Notes: generated by a model from the letters alone, not told the origin. 64,000 nt of DNA from Mariniflexile jejuense (GCF_042675665.1 NZ_JBHTJI010000001.1:2582785-2646784); one strand, 5' to 3'; numbered from the stretch's first letter, positions 41,758-50,796 are shown. A program made the numbers and translations.

Positions 41758-43176
41758 ATGGCAAATAAAAATATAGACCACATTTTAGAACTTTCAAACG
41801 AATTACGCTGGCAAATTGGTGATGATTTTCATGATAATTTAACCGAAGGTATTTATGCTGATGCAGCTCAAATTGTTAGCGATACGGTACATGTTGATAA
41901 TTCAAAAAAACGGTTTCGTTTAGATAGGCAAATTGATAAAATTGTTACTAGTAAAACCTTTGGATTTCCCATCATGTTTTTAATATTGGCAACCGTTTTA
42001 TGGCTTACTATTATTGGCGCCAACTATCCATCATCATTATTAGCAGAATTATTGTTAGATACGGTGCATCCTTTGTTAAAAAGTGGTGCAGCGGCTACGG
42101 GCATGCCTTGGTGGCTTGATGGTTTTTTAATTGATGGTGTGTATTTAGCTGTTGCTTGGGTAATTGCAGTAATGTTGCCGCCTATGGCAATTTTTTTTCC
42201 CATGTTTACCTTGCTTGAAGATTTTGGATATTTGCCTCGTGTGGCATTTAATTTAGATAACTTATTCAAAAAATCTGGAGCTCATGGTAAACAAGCGTTA
42301 ACTATGACTATGGGTTTTGGTTGTAATGCCGCTGGCGTAGTAGCAACCCGAATAATTGATAGCCCAAGAGAGCGTTTAATAGCCATAATTACAAATAATT
42401 TTTCACTTTGTAATGGTCGTTGGCCAACGCAAATTTTAATTGCTACCATCTTTATTGGTGCTGTTGTGCCAGAATCATTTTCAAGTTTAGCATCATTATT
42501 AGCCGTTATTGGTATTGCAGTTTTAGGTATGGCGTTTATGTTTGGTGTTTCGTGGGCATTATCAAAAACTGTTTTAAAAGGGAAAGTATCAACGTTTAAT
42601 TTAGAATTGCCACCTTACAGACCACCACGTTTTTGGAAAACCATATATACATCTTTAATAGATAGAACCATGATTGTGTTGTGGCGAGCCATTGTATTTG
42701 CTGCTCCTGCAGGTGCCGTAATTTGGTTAATTTCTAATATTTATATAGGAAATGAAAGTGTTGCCGCTTGGACCATTAACTCGTTGGATGGTTTTGGGTT
42801 TCTTTTAGGATTAAATGGCGTTATTCTTTTAGCATATATTGTTGCAATTCCTGCCAATGAAATTGTAATTCCAACCATATTAATGCTAACCGTTTTAGTA
42901 ACAGGTATTGATGGTGGCGCAGGCGCAGGTGTTATGTTCGAACTAGATTCTGTAACAGCCACAGGCGATATTTTAAAAGCTGGAGGTTGGACGCTTTTAA
43001 CAGCCATAAATTTGATGCTTTTTAGTTTGCTTCACAACCCGTGTAGTACAACCATTTATACTATATACAAAGAAACAAAAAGTGCTAAATGGACCATTTT
43101 TGCATCGGTTATGCCTGTTGTTTTAGGCTTTATTGTCACTTTTTTAGTCGCTCAAATTTGGCGAATTATATTTTAA
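41758..43176 (+). CDS. split FeoB: permease-domain protein
   Basis: 472 residues. It begins in the helical spacer (about 1-60, LDRQIDKIVTSKTFGFPIMF) and continues with about ten transmembrane segments and two Gate domains. The first gate reads GFGCNAAGVVATRIIDSPRERL and then SLCNGRWPTQI, where standard FeoB has CxxP in the first and a C-ARLPVY-type sequence in the second; both differ from the full-length FeoB at 44123. It should be an inner-membrane divalent metal importer, with the metal uncertain (Fe or Mn). The start is at the only ATG after the GTPase stop. Confidence 0.88.
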   Translation: MANKNIDHILELSNELRWQIGDDFHDNLTEGIYADAAQIVSDTVHVDNSKKRFRLDRQIDKIVTSKTFGFPIMFLILATVLWLTIIGANYPSSLLAELLLDTVHPLLKSGAAATGMPWWLDGFLIDGVYLAVAWVIAVMLPPMAIFFPMFTLLEDFGYLPRVAFNLDNLFKKSGAHGKQALTMTMGFGCNAAGVVATRIIDSPRERLIAIITNNFSLCNGRWPTQILIATIFIGAVVPESFSSLASLLAVIGIAVLGMAFMFGVSWALSKTVLKGKVSTFNLELPPYRPPRFWKTIYTSLIDRTMIVLWRAIVFAAPAGAVIWLISNIYIGNESVAAWTINSLDGFGFLLGLNGVILLAYIVAIPANEIVIPTILMLTVLVTGIDGGAGAGVMFELDSVTATGDILKAGGWTLLTAINLMLFSLLHNPCSTTIYTIYKETKSAKWTIFASVMPVVLGFIVTFLVAQIWRIIF

Positions 43177-43213
43177 AAAACCAGCTTATACTATTTAAAT
43201 AACTTATAAACTT

Positions 43214-43975
43214 ATGATTAAATTAAACTACATAGCTTTAGTGCTGTGCCTAACAAGCTACGCCTTATTTTCACAAAATATTGTAACCGATAGGCCTGAT
43301 CAAACCGAAAGTTCGTCAACCATAGAAAAAGGAAGTTTACAGATAGAAACAGGTATTTTATTAGGTTTTACAGAAGATGATTTTAGTTCTGAACGCCAAC
43401 TTTTGGCACCAACTACTTTGTTCAGATATGGCATTACAAAGAGTGTTGAGTTGCGTGTTTTAAGTCAGTTTGAAAGTTTAAAAGACCAAAATTCATCACA
43501 AAAAGCAAGCGGCATTAGCGATTTAGAAATTGGAACAAAAATTCAGTTATTAAAAAAAGAAACTGTAAACACTGAAATAGCTTTTTTATCTCATCTCATA
43601 CTTCCTACAGGTTCAAAAATGCTATCAAATAATGTATTTGGAACTATTAACAAACTTTCTATTTCGCATGAATTGAGTGATGCATTGTGTTTAGGCTATA
43701 ATGTTGGATACGATTATTTTGGTGAAGGTAAAGGAGATGCAACATATTCTATATCCTTAGGAATAGCTGTAACAGATTCATTTGGAATTTATATAGAACC
43801 TTACGGAAGGTTAAATGAATTTGATAGTTATGAATCTAATTTTGATGCAGGTGTAACCTATTTAGTAAAAAATAATTGCCAGTTAGATTTTTCGTTCGGA
43901 ACAGGAATTAATCACACCATGAACTATTTATCACTTGGATGTAGTTTTAACATAGCGAAACCAAAAACGAATTAA
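43214..43975 (+). CDS. outer-membrane porin-like transporter (MetA-pathway type)
   Basis: 253 residues with a signal peptide (to about YALFSQ, residue 21), then the family's opening IVTDRPDQTESSSTIEKGSL and a run of amphipathic strands, ending CQLDFSFGTGINHTMNYLSL plus a final strand. The pattern is that of the family annotated as phenol-degradation MetA-like transporters, a large and mostly uncharacterised set of outer-membrane barrels. It is 37 bp after the permease gene and on the same strand, so probably serves metal entry at the outer membrane in this operon; that role is inferred from position. Confidence 0.8.
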   Translation: MIKLNYIALVLCLTSYALFSQNIVTDRPDQTESSSTIEKGSLQIETGILLGFTEDDFSSERQLLAPTTLFRYGITKSVELRVLSQFESLKDQNSSQKASGISDLEIGTKIQLLKKETVNTEIAFLSHLILPTGSKMLSNNVFGTINKLSISHELSDALCLGYNVGYDYFGEGKGDATYSISLGIAVTDSFGIYIEPYGRLNEFDSYESNFDAGVTYLVKNNCQLDFSFGTGINHTMNYLSLGCSFNIAKPKTN

Positions 43976-44109
43976 TGGCAACCACAACCATCATCACCAC
44001 CACACGATTTTTTAGAAGGCGGTTTTTTCCAAAGAAATTTTTTCACTAAAAACAAAATAGCGAAAGCTATTGCAGCAATTACTAATATGTTTTGAATGAT
44101 GGTATTCAT
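43972..44109 (-). CDS. FeoB-associated Cys-rich membrane protein
   Basis: 45 residues, read on the minus strand from the ATG at 44107-44109. One transmembrane helix (NILVIAAIAFAILFLVKKFL) is followed by a basic stretch and a Cys-rich end (KSCGGDDGCGCH, three Cys). This is the layout of the small FeoB-associated Cys-rich proteins found after feoB in many bacteria; they are thought to help the Feo complex. It starts 13 bp after the stop of feoB. Its stop codon overlaps the stop of the converging porin-like gene, sharing bases 43973-43974. Confidence 0.88.
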   Translation of the reverse strand: MNTIIQNILVIAAIAFAILFLVKKFLWKKPPSKKSCGGDDGCGCH

Positions 44110-44122
44110 GGTTTTACAGTAA

Positions 44123-46222
44123 TTATTTCAAAAATTGAAAAGCTAATAATGCTACAATATAAGCAAACCCGCTCATAATAAATAGTTGTAGTGTAGGCCA
44201 TTTCCAGCTGTTTGTTTCGCGTTTTACAATAGCCAAAGTACTCATGCATTGCATAGCAAAAGCGTAAAATAATAGTAATGAAATGCCTGAAGCAAAATTA
44301 AAAAGCGGACCGCCCAAAATAGGGTTTACTTCGGCAGCCATTCGGTTTTTTATGGTCGCTTCATCATCACTTCCAACGCTGTAAATAGTAGCTAGTGTTC
44401 CAACAAAAACCTCACGAGCAGCAAAACTACTCACTATGGCAATGCCAATTTTCCAATCGTATCCTAAAGGACGTATAACAGGTTCTATAGCACGACCTGT
44501 AATGCCTATATACGAATGTTCTAATTTATAGGAAGCTATATGTTGATTTAGTTCTTCTTCCGATAATTGTTGCGAAGCATATTCGGTTTTTATAATTGTT
44601 TCGGCGTTATTAAAATCATCACCAGGACCATACGATGCTAAAAACCACAGAATAATAGAAATTGCAAGAATAATTTTTCCGGCACCAAATACAAACGATT
44701 TTGTTTTTTCAACAACCGTTAAAGCTACATTTTTTAATAATGGTAGTTTGTAATTTGGCATTTCAACTACAAAAAAGGTTTTACTTTTTATTTTTAAAAC
44801 TTTGTTTAATATGTATGCAGATAAAACTGCAATACCAAAACCAATAAGATAAAGTAGCATGAGGGTTAATGCTTGATAGCCTAAACCTAAAAAACGACCT
44901 TCAGGAATAATTAATGATATGATGATTAAATAAACAGGTAATCTTGCCGAACATGTTGTAAAAGGCGTTACCAAAATGGTTATTAAACGTTCTTTCCAAC
45001 TTTCAATATTTCTGGTTGCCATTATAGCAGGAATAGCACAAGCTGTACCCGAAATTAAAGGTACAACGCTTTTACCACTCAACCCAAAACGGCGCATAAT
45101 TCTGTCCATTAAAAAAACTACCCTACTCATATAGCCACTTTCTTCAAGTACAGCTATAAATAAGAATAGAAAAGCTATTTGTGGTATAAAAATAACAATA
45201 CCGCCAAGTCCAGGAATAATGCCCTCTGCCAGTAAATTGGTAAAAGCACCTTGCGGTAGTTGGTTTTTAGTCCATTCACTTAATGATGCAAACGTGCTAT
45301 CAATAAAGTCCATTGGCACGCTAGACCAATCGTAAATTGCCTGAAAAATAGTTAGCAAAATGAAAAAGAAAATAACGTAACCCCAAATTTTATGTGTTAA
45401 AACGCGGTCTAGTTTACTACGCAAATCTTTAGCTTGCGAAACATCAATAGTTTGTCCTTCTTTTAAAGCATTATTAATAAATTGATACCTTTTTATGGTT
45501 TCTTTTTGCTGTAATCGTTTTAAATCGGCTTTACTTTTGGTTTTAAAATTGGTAACGGCATCAATTTCATTACGGTCTGTTTTTCCAAAATTTACATCTT
45601 GTGTAATAACCAACCAAAGTTTGTATAACAATTGATTTGGAAATGCTTTTTGTAAATTTTCAAAATACTCTTTATCAATATCTGAAGCGTTTATACAAGG
45701 TGCAACCGAAACCTCTTTATAGTTTGCAATAAGTTGTTTCAAGTTTTCTATACCTTCATTTTTTCGGGTACTTATTAAAGCTATTTTGGTTTGAAGATGT
45801 TCTTCTAAATAATCAATATCTAAAGAAATGCCTTTGTAACGCATTCTATCAGCCATATTAATTACTAATATTGTAGGTATTTCTAAATCTTTAATTTGGG
45901 TGAAAAGTAGCAGGTTTCGTTTTAAATTTTCAACATCACTTACTACTACGGCAATATCAGGGAAATCTTTATCATTTCTATTTAAAAGCAACTCAATAAC
46001 AACGTTTTCATCTAAAGATGAAGCGTTTAAACTGTATGTTCCGGGTAAATCGATGATGTGCGCTTTAACACCACGGGGTAGTTTGCAAACACCTTCTTTT
46101 TTTTCAACGGTAATTCCAGGGTAGTTACCCACTTTTTGGTTTAACCCTGTAAGGGCATTAAAAACAGAGGTTTTTCCTGTATTAGGGTTTCCTATTAAGG
46201 CAACATTTATTTGCTTACCCAT
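44123..46222 (-). CDS. feoB: ferrous iron transport protein B
   Basis: 699 residues, full length. It imports Fe(II) through the inner membrane. N-terminal G domain: G1 GNPNTGKTS, G2 GNYPGITVEK, G3 DLPGTYSL, G4 NMAD. Then the helical spacer, and the permease with both canonical gates (GTACAIPAIMATRNIESWKE and the following TTCSARLPVY). About eight to ten transmembrane segments are evident. The start overlaps the end of feoA by 8 bp, and a small Cys-rich gene follows, giving a standard feoA-feoB-feoC-like order. It converges on a second, split Feo system. Confidence 0.97.
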   Translation of the reverse strand: MGKQINVALIGNPNTGKTSVFNALTGLNQKVGNYPGITVEKKEGVCKLPRGVKAHIIDLPGTYSLNASSLDENVVIELLLNRNDKDFPDIAVVVSDVENLKRNLLLFTQIKDLEIPTILVINMADRMRYKGISLDIDYLEEHLQTKIALISTRKNEGIENLKQLIANYKEVSVAPCINASDIDKEYFENLQKAFPNQLLYKLWLVITQDVNFGKTDRNEIDAVTNFKTKSKADLKRLQQKETIKRYQFINNALKEGQTIDVSQAKDLRSKLDRVLTHKIWGYVIFFFILLTIFQAIYDWSSVPMDFIDSTFASLSEWTKNQLPQGAFTNLLAEGIIPGLGGIVIFIPQIAFLFLFIAVLEESGYMSRVVFLMDRIMRRFGLSGKSVVPLISGTACAIPAIMATRNIESWKERLITILVTPFTTCSARLPVYLIIISLIIPEGRFLGLGYQALTLMLLYLIGFGIAVLSAYILNKVLKIKSKTFFVVEMPNYKLPLLKNVALTVVEKTKSFVFGAGKIILAISIILWFLASYGPGDDFNNAETIIKTEYASQQLSEEELNQHIASYKLEHSYIGITGRAIEPVIRPLGYDWKIGIAIVSSFAAREVFVGTLATIYSVGSDDEATIKNRMAAEVNPILGGPLFNFASGISLLLFYAFAMQCMSTLAIVKRETNSWKWPTLQLFIMSGFAYIVALLAFQFLK

Positions 46223-46448
46223 TTTCTTTTTCTATTAAAATATGAATAGCAGTTTCTTTTCTTATTGCTAAATGCGTGCCGTTAATGTTTAAATACATAG
46301 GATCTTTAAAAGGTGCCAACTGAACAAGTTGTACAGAATTGCCAGGTAAACAACCCATTTCTAGTAATTTTAATGGAATGTGAATAGACGAAACATCTGT
46401 AATAATGGCGTTTTCGCCTCGTTTTAAATCGGCTAATGTATGTTGCAA
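46215..46448 (-). CDS. feoA: ferrous iron transport protein A
   Basis: 77 residues, the usual size. SH3-like fold with DLKRGENAIITDVSS, LKLLEMGCLPGNSVQLVQ and the closing GTHLAIRKETAIHILIE. FeoA assists FeoB on the cytoplasmic side. Overlaps feoB by 8 bp. A TACTTTTG box lies about 27 bp upstream. Confidence 0.96.
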   Translation of the reverse strand: MQHTLADLKRGENAIITDVSSIHIPLKLLEMGCLPGNSVQLVQLAPFKDPMYLNINGTHLAIRKETAIHILIEKENG

Positions 46449-46474
46449 ACTTATTTAGATTGATTTTAAAGAAG

Positions 46475-46482
46475 CAAAAGTA
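46475..46482 (-). promoter_or_regulatory. Bacteroidota -7 box for feoAB
   Basis: Minus-strand TACTTTTG, matching TAnnTTTG, about 27 bp upstream of the feoA ATG. A weak dyad (TTTAGATTGATTTTAAA) between this box and feoA, 46454-46470, might be the operator, but its symmetry is poor. Confidence 0.5.
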
Positions 46483-46530
46483 CCTAAAAAGTTTAAGGTT
46501 TGAAAGTTTAAAGTTTGAAAGTTTTTAGAA

Positions 46531-46597
46531 GTTAATTTGTTTGTTGTGGAGTTTTTAAGTCGATTTACAAATTAACGACAAACGACTCCACGACAAA
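46531..46597. repeat. interleaved inverted repeats between sco and feoA
   Basis: Four blocks in the order A-B-A'-B': GTTAATTTGT (46531-46540), TTGTTGTGGAGT (46541-46552), ACAAATTAAC (46567-46576), ACTCCACGACAAA (46585-46597). A pairs perfectly with A' and B with B' (one mismatch), the order of an H-type pseudoknot. Just upstream (46494-46525) is a simple TTTGAAAG/TTTAAAG repeat. Confidence 0.65.
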
Positions 46598-46601
46598 CTT
46601 T

Positions 46602-47270
46602 TTATTTTTCTTCTTTAAGAACTTTAATATCTTCAAGTAATTTTTTAATGGCATCACTATTGGTACCATCATAAAACCCACGTATTTGTCGTTTTTTATC
46701 AATAAGCATAAAATTTTCGGTGTGTATCATATCAAACGCACCACCATCACCAAAATCTTTTACTGCTAAATAACTTTTTCTTGCCAATTCGTAAATTTGT
46801 TTTTTATCGCCTGTTACTAAATTCCATTTAGCATCAATCACGCCTTTTTTTACAGCATAACGTTTTAATTGTGCTACGGTATCAATTTCTGGAGTTACAG
46901 TATGTGAAAGCAACATTACATCATTATCATTTAAAATTTCTTTTTGAATGTCTGCCATATGGTTCGTCATAATTGGACAAATGGTTTGGCATGTTGTGAA
47001 AAAGAAATCGGCTACATAAATTTTATCCTTATAATCGTTTTGGGTAATGGTTTTTCCGTTTTGATTGATGAGTTTAAAGTCGGCTATTTTATGATACTTT
47101 TTTTGATATTGAATGGTACTATCTACCAATTCTGTACTTACCATGGCCGGTTGATATATAGGCAAGGGTTGATACACATTTAGTGTGTTATATATTATTG
47201 AAATGATTATTATAGATAAAATCAAAAATACGATTCCGAAAATTTTATAGTCTTTAAAAAAGGAAAGCAT
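46602..47270 (-). CDS. SCO-family copper chaperone
   Basis: 222 residues from MLSFFKDYK (ATG at 47270). An in-frame ATG 17 codons earlier is rejected because the -7 box at 47306-47313 lies between them. One N-terminal transmembrane helix (IFGIVFLILSIIIISIIYNT) anchors a thioredoxin-like domain with the copper-binding CxxxC (FTTCQTICPIMTNHM) and the distant His of DMIHTENFMLID. SCO proteins deliver copper to the CuA site of cytochrome oxidase. No oxidase gene is in the window. Confidence 0.94.
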   Translation of the reverse strand: MLSFFKDYKIFGIVFLILSIIIISIIYNTLNVYQPLPIYQPAMVSTELVDSTIQYQKKYHKIADFKLINQNGKTITQNDYKDKIYVADFFFTTCQTICPIMTNHMADIQKEILNDNDVMLLSHTVTPEIDTVAQLKRYAVKKGVIDAKWNLVTGDKKQIYELARKSYLAVKDFGDGGAFDMIHTENFMLIDKKRQIRGFYDGTNSDAIKKLLEDIKVLKEEK

Positions 47271-47305
47271 CTGTTTTAATTTGTGATTATAGGTAATATA
47301 AAATG

Positions 47306-47313
47306 CAAAAATA
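47306..47313 (-). promoter_or_regulatory. Bacteroidota -7 box for the SCO gene
   Basis: Minus-strand TATTTTTG, matching TAnnTTTG, 36 bp before the chosen ATG. Confidence 0.5.
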
Positions 47314-47369
47314 CGACACATATATAATTAATTGGTATTTTTAACTAGCTAAATAGTAGTTAAAAGCAT

Positions 47370-49322
47370 TTGAAAAATAAAAGCATGAGAATAGCCCTAT
47401 TGTTAATTTGTTACTTTGTTACATTCACTTTTTTAGGACAGGATTATAATAAATCGTTTGGCAGCATACAAAAAGCTGAAGCAAAAAGAGCTTTAAGTAA
47501 AATGGCTTTTAAGGCGAATATAAACACCGGCAATTATAATGTTAAATATCACCGCTTAGCGTTTAATTTAGACCCATCAGTTGCTTTTATTTCTGGTGAT
47601 GTAACCACCTATTTTGAAGCTAAAGAAAATTTAAATCAAGTGGTTTTCGATTTGGCGAATAATATGACTGTTTCGCAAGTATTACAACGTGGTAACGCGC
47701 TTTCGTTTTCACAAAACAGTAGTGATGAATTGGTTATTACATTGCCAACAACTCAAAACAGTGGTGTTTTAGATTCACTTACCGTTAGTTATTCTGGTAA
47801 TCCTATAAGTTCTGGTTTTGGTTCCTTTGAACAAAACGTTCATAATGGCGATCCAGTAATTTGGACACTTTCTGAACCTTACGGTGCCAAAGGCTGGTGG
47901 CCATGTAAACAAGATTTAATTGACAAAACCGATTCTTTGGATGTGTTTATAACTACGCCAACATTTAATCCTTCAAACGAAACGTATATTGCCGTTTCAA
48001 ATGGGTTAGAACAAAGTCAAATAATTAATGGCGCTAATAAAACCACTCATTTTAAGCACAGATATCCTATTCCTGCCTATTTAATTGCTATTGCAGTAAC
48101 CAATTATGAAGTGTATTCACATACGGTTCCAAACAATGGTAATCCGTTTGATATTGTAAATTATGTGTATCCAGAAAGCTTAAGTTCAGCACAAGCAAGT
48201 ACACCTATTACGGTTGATATAATGAATTTGTTTACCAATTTGTTTGAAGCATATCCATTTGCAAATGAAAAGTATGGTCATGCGCAATTTGGTTGGGGTG
48301 GTGGTATGGAGCATACAACCGTATCGTTTATGGGTGGTTTTGATAGAAATTTAATTGCCCATGAATTAGCACACCAATGGTTTGGAGATAAAATAACGTG
48401 TGGCAGTTGGAAGGATATATGGCTAAATGAAGGCTTCGCTACCTATTTATCTGGTTTAACTATTGAAAACCTTGATGGGAATGCTGCGTTTACAACATGG
48501 AAGCAGCAACGAACAGCATCAATAACATCAGCTACAACTGGTGCAGTTTATTTAAAAGATGCTGATACTACCAGTGTAAATAGAATATTTAGTAGCCAAT
48601 TAACGTATAATAAAGGAGCGATGGTGCTACATATGCTAAGAAAAAAGCTTGGTGATGCTGCTTTTTTTCTTGGTGTAAAAAATTATTTAAGCAATCCAAA
48701 CCATGCGTATGGGTATGCTAAAACCGAAGATTTTATAGCTATAATGGAACTATCAAGTGGTGAAAGTTTAACCGAGTTTTTTAACGATTGGTTATATAAT
48801 CAAGGTTACCCAAGTTATACTATTCAATGGAATCAGTTAACGCCCACACAAGTGCAAATTTCTATTTCACAAATACAAAGTGATGCTTCTGTGTCTTATT
48901 TTGAAGCTCCAATACCTTTAAGAATTATAGGAACTTTAGGCGAAACGTTGGATATTACACTTAACAATACCACAAATAATGAAACCTTTTTAAATGCTGT
49001 TAATTTTACAGTAGCATCTATTCAATTTGACCCAGAAGCAGATTTAATTTCAAAAGATAATAGTATATCATTGGCTATTGAAAAACGTAATTTAACGTCA
49101 CAGTTTTTAATTCATCCAATGCCAGCTTCAAATGAATTTACTATTACAAAACCTGAAAGCATTAAAGTAAATAATGTTAAAATAATAAATGCATTAGGGC
49201 AATTAGTGTATCAATCAAATTGGTCGTCAACTATAAATATATCATCATTGCCTTCAGGGTTATTTTTTGTGCAATTCAATACAAATCATGGTATAATTAA
49301 CAAAACCCTGTTAAAAAATTAG
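47370..49322 (+). CDS. M1-family metallo-aminopeptidase with T9SS sorting domain
   Basis: 650 residues from a TTG start (MKNKSMRIALLLICYF); an ATG five codons on (47385) is the alternative, and both leave an intact signal peptide. M1 peptidases remove N-terminal residues from peptides. Seen: the exopeptidase motif GGGMEHTTVSFMG (in place of GAMEN), the zinc site HELAHQW (His331, Glu332, His335) with the third ligand in WLNEGFATY, and a C-terminal type A sorting domain (about 575-650: HPMPASNEFTITKPES, VKIINALGQLVYQ, NISSLPSGLFFVQF). So it is exported by the T9SS to the surface. Confidence 0.95.
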   Translation: MKNKSMRIALLLICYFVTFTFLGQDYNKSFGSIQKAEAKRALSKMAFKANINTGNYNVKYHRLAFNLDPSVAFISGDVTTYFEAKENLNQVVFDLANNMTVSQVLQRGNALSFSQNSSDELVITLPTTQNSGVLDSLTVSYSGNPISSGFGSFEQNVHNGDPVIWTLSEPYGAKGWWPCKQDLIDKTDSLDVFITTPTFNPSNETYIAVSNGLEQSQIINGANKTTHFKHRYPIPAYLIAIAVTNYEVYSHTVPNNGNPFDIVNYVYPESLSSAQASTPITVDIMNLFTNLFEAYPFANEKYGHAQFGWGGGMEHTTVSFMGGFDRNLIAHELAHQWFGDKITCGSWKDIWLNEGFATYLSGLTIENLDGNAAFTTWKQQRTASITSATTGAVYLKDADTTSVNRIFSSQLTYNKGAMVLHMLRKKLGDAAFFLGVKNYLSNPNHAYGYAKTEDFIAIMELSSGESLTEFFNDWLYNQGYPSYTIQWNQLTPTQVQISISQIQSDASVSYFEAPIPLRIIGTLGETLDITLNNTTNNETFLNAVNFTVASIQFDPEADLISKDNSISLAIEKRNLTSQFLIHPMPASNEFTITKPESIKVNNVKIINALGQLVYQSNWSSTINISSLPSGLFFVQFNTNHGIINKTLLKN

Positions 49323-49362
49323 CAATACTTCGCATTATATTTTCTAAATGGTGTTAAAAGCT

Positions 49363-49370
49363 TACTTTTG
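49363..49370 (+). promoter_or_regulatory. Bacteroidota -7 box for rseP
   Basis: TACTTTTG, matching TAnnTTTG, 25 bp before the ATG at 49396. Confidence 0.6.
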
Positions 49371-49395
49371 TCCGATTATAAAAAAAACCTAATAC

Positions 49396-50721
49396 ATGTC
49401 TGTATTTTTAATAAAAGCGGCTCAATTATTATTAAGCCTTTCTATCCTAGTTGTTTTACACGAATTAGGACATTTTATTCCTGCAAAATTATTTAAAACC
49501 AGAGTTGAAAAATTCTATTTGTTTTTTGATGTAAAGTTTTCACTATTTAAAAAGAAAATTGGCGATACTGTTTACGGTATTGGTTGGTTGCCATTAGGCG
49601 GTTATGTTAAAATATCTGGTATGATAGACGAAAGTATGGATACCGAGCAAATGGCGTTACCACCACAACCTTGGGAATTTCGTTCTAAACCTGCATGGCA
49701 ACGTTTAATTATTATGCTAGGTGGTGTAACCGTAAATTTTTTATTAGGCTTTTTTATCTACATGATGATTTTATTTGTTTGGGGTGAAGATTATCAAAAT
49801 ACAGATGATGTAACCAATGGTTTCGGCGTTACAAAAACCATGGAGCAGTATGGTTTTAAAAATGGTGATAAAATTGTGTCTATAAACAATACACCTTTTG
49901 AGGAAACCGATAATATTTCTACACATTTAATGTTTAGAAAAACTGAAAGCATTACTGTAAAAAGAATTGATGGTACTGTTGAAACGTTAAAATTACCAGA
50001 AAATATAGGAACTCAACTTTTTGAAGCAGGAGATATACCTGCATTATCTCCTAGGTTTAAATTTTCAATAGATTCTATTACTCCAGATTCTCCAGCTTCA
50101 AGAGCAGGCTTACGCACTACAGATAAAATTGTTAGTATTGATGGTAAAGAAATTATTTATTTCACTGATTTCTCTTATGCTATAAAAAATAGAAAATTAG
50201 CAACTGTAAGTGTAAATGTTGAAAGAGACTCAAAAGTAGAAACCTTAAGTATAACACCTACTGAAGATAGTAAAATAGGAATTCTTACAAATTCAGACGT
50301 ATCTTCCTTTAAAGTTAGACACAGAGATTATTCATTTAGTGAAAGTATTGTAAGCGGTTTTTCAGTTGGGTATTGGTCTATAAAAGATTATTTAGCACAA
50401 TTTAAATACATATTTACTAAAAAAGGTGCTGCACAAATTGGCGGATTTGCAGCTATTGGCAATATGTTTCCACCAACTTGGAATTGGGCTGCGTTTTGGC
50501 AATTAACAGCCTTTTTATCTATTATGCTAGCTGTATTAAACTTATTGCCTATACCAGCTTTAGATGGTGGTCATGTTATGTTTTTACTATACGAAATGGT
50601 GTCTGGTAGAAAACCAGGAGATAAGTTTATGGAGTATGCACAAATGGTAGGCTTCTTTATATTAATTGCTTTAGTTTTATTTGCTAATGGCAACGATATT
50701 TTTAAAGCTATTTTTGGATAA
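49396..50721 (+). CDS. rseP: site-2 protease RseP
   Basis: 441 residues, normal length. It cuts transmembrane anchors, usually of anti-sigma factors, inside the membrane. The zinc motif HELGH is at residues 22-26 in the first transmembrane helix; two PDZ domains follow (about 130-210 with QYGFKNGDKIVSINN; about 220-290 with PASRAGLRTTDKIVSIDGKE), and the third zinc ligand lies in LNLLPIPALDGGH. The C-terminal helices close the protein. A single-gene unit directly before tRNA-Asn. Confidence 0.97.
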   Translation: MSVFLIKAAQLLLSLSILVVLHELGHFIPAKLFKTRVEKFYLFFDVKFSLFKKKIGDTVYGIGWLPLGGYVKISGMIDESMDTEQMALPPQPWEFRSKPAWQRLIIMLGGVTVNFLLGFFIYMMILFVWGEDYQNTDDVTNGFGVTKTMEQYGFKNGDKIVSINNTPFEETDNISTHLMFRKTESITVKRIDGTVETLKLPENIGTQLFEAGDIPALSPRFKFSIDSITPDSPASRAGLRTTDKIVSIDGKEIIYFTDFSYAIKNRKLATVSVNVERDSKVETLSITPTEDSKIGILTNSDVSSFKVRHRDYSFSESIVSGFSVGYWSIKDYLAQFKYIFTKKGAAQIGGFAAIGNMFPPTWNWAAFWQLTAFLSIMLAVLNLLPIPALDGGHVMFLLYEMVSGRKPGDKFMEYAQMVGFFILIALVLFANGNDIFKAIFG

Positions 50722-50762
50722 AAAAAATTCAAAAAAATGTTTGCAGTAATTAAAAAGATATA

Positions 50763-50770
50763 TATATTTG
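50763..50770 (+). promoter_or_regulatory. Bacteroidota -7 box for tRNA-Asn
   Basis: TATATTTG, perfect match, 27 bp before the mature 5' end. Confidence 0.65.
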
Positions 50771-50796
50771 CGCTCGCTTAGGCGAAAAACAAACAC

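Noticed and set aside
41740..41760. Frameshift or nonsense mutation breaking an originally fused feoB
   Set aside because: Both halves have complete domains, a short intergenic spacer with its own ATG, and the join lies in the flexible helical spacer; no remnant coding sequence is left in another frame.
46494..46525. CRISPR-like short direct repeats (TTTGAAAG, TTTAAAG)
   Set aside because: The units are 8-12 bp, without spacers of constant size and without cas genes; simple AT-rich repetition.
47271..47321. N-terminally longer SCO protein
   Set aside because: The -7 box at 47306-47313 falls between this ATG and the transmembrane start at 47270.
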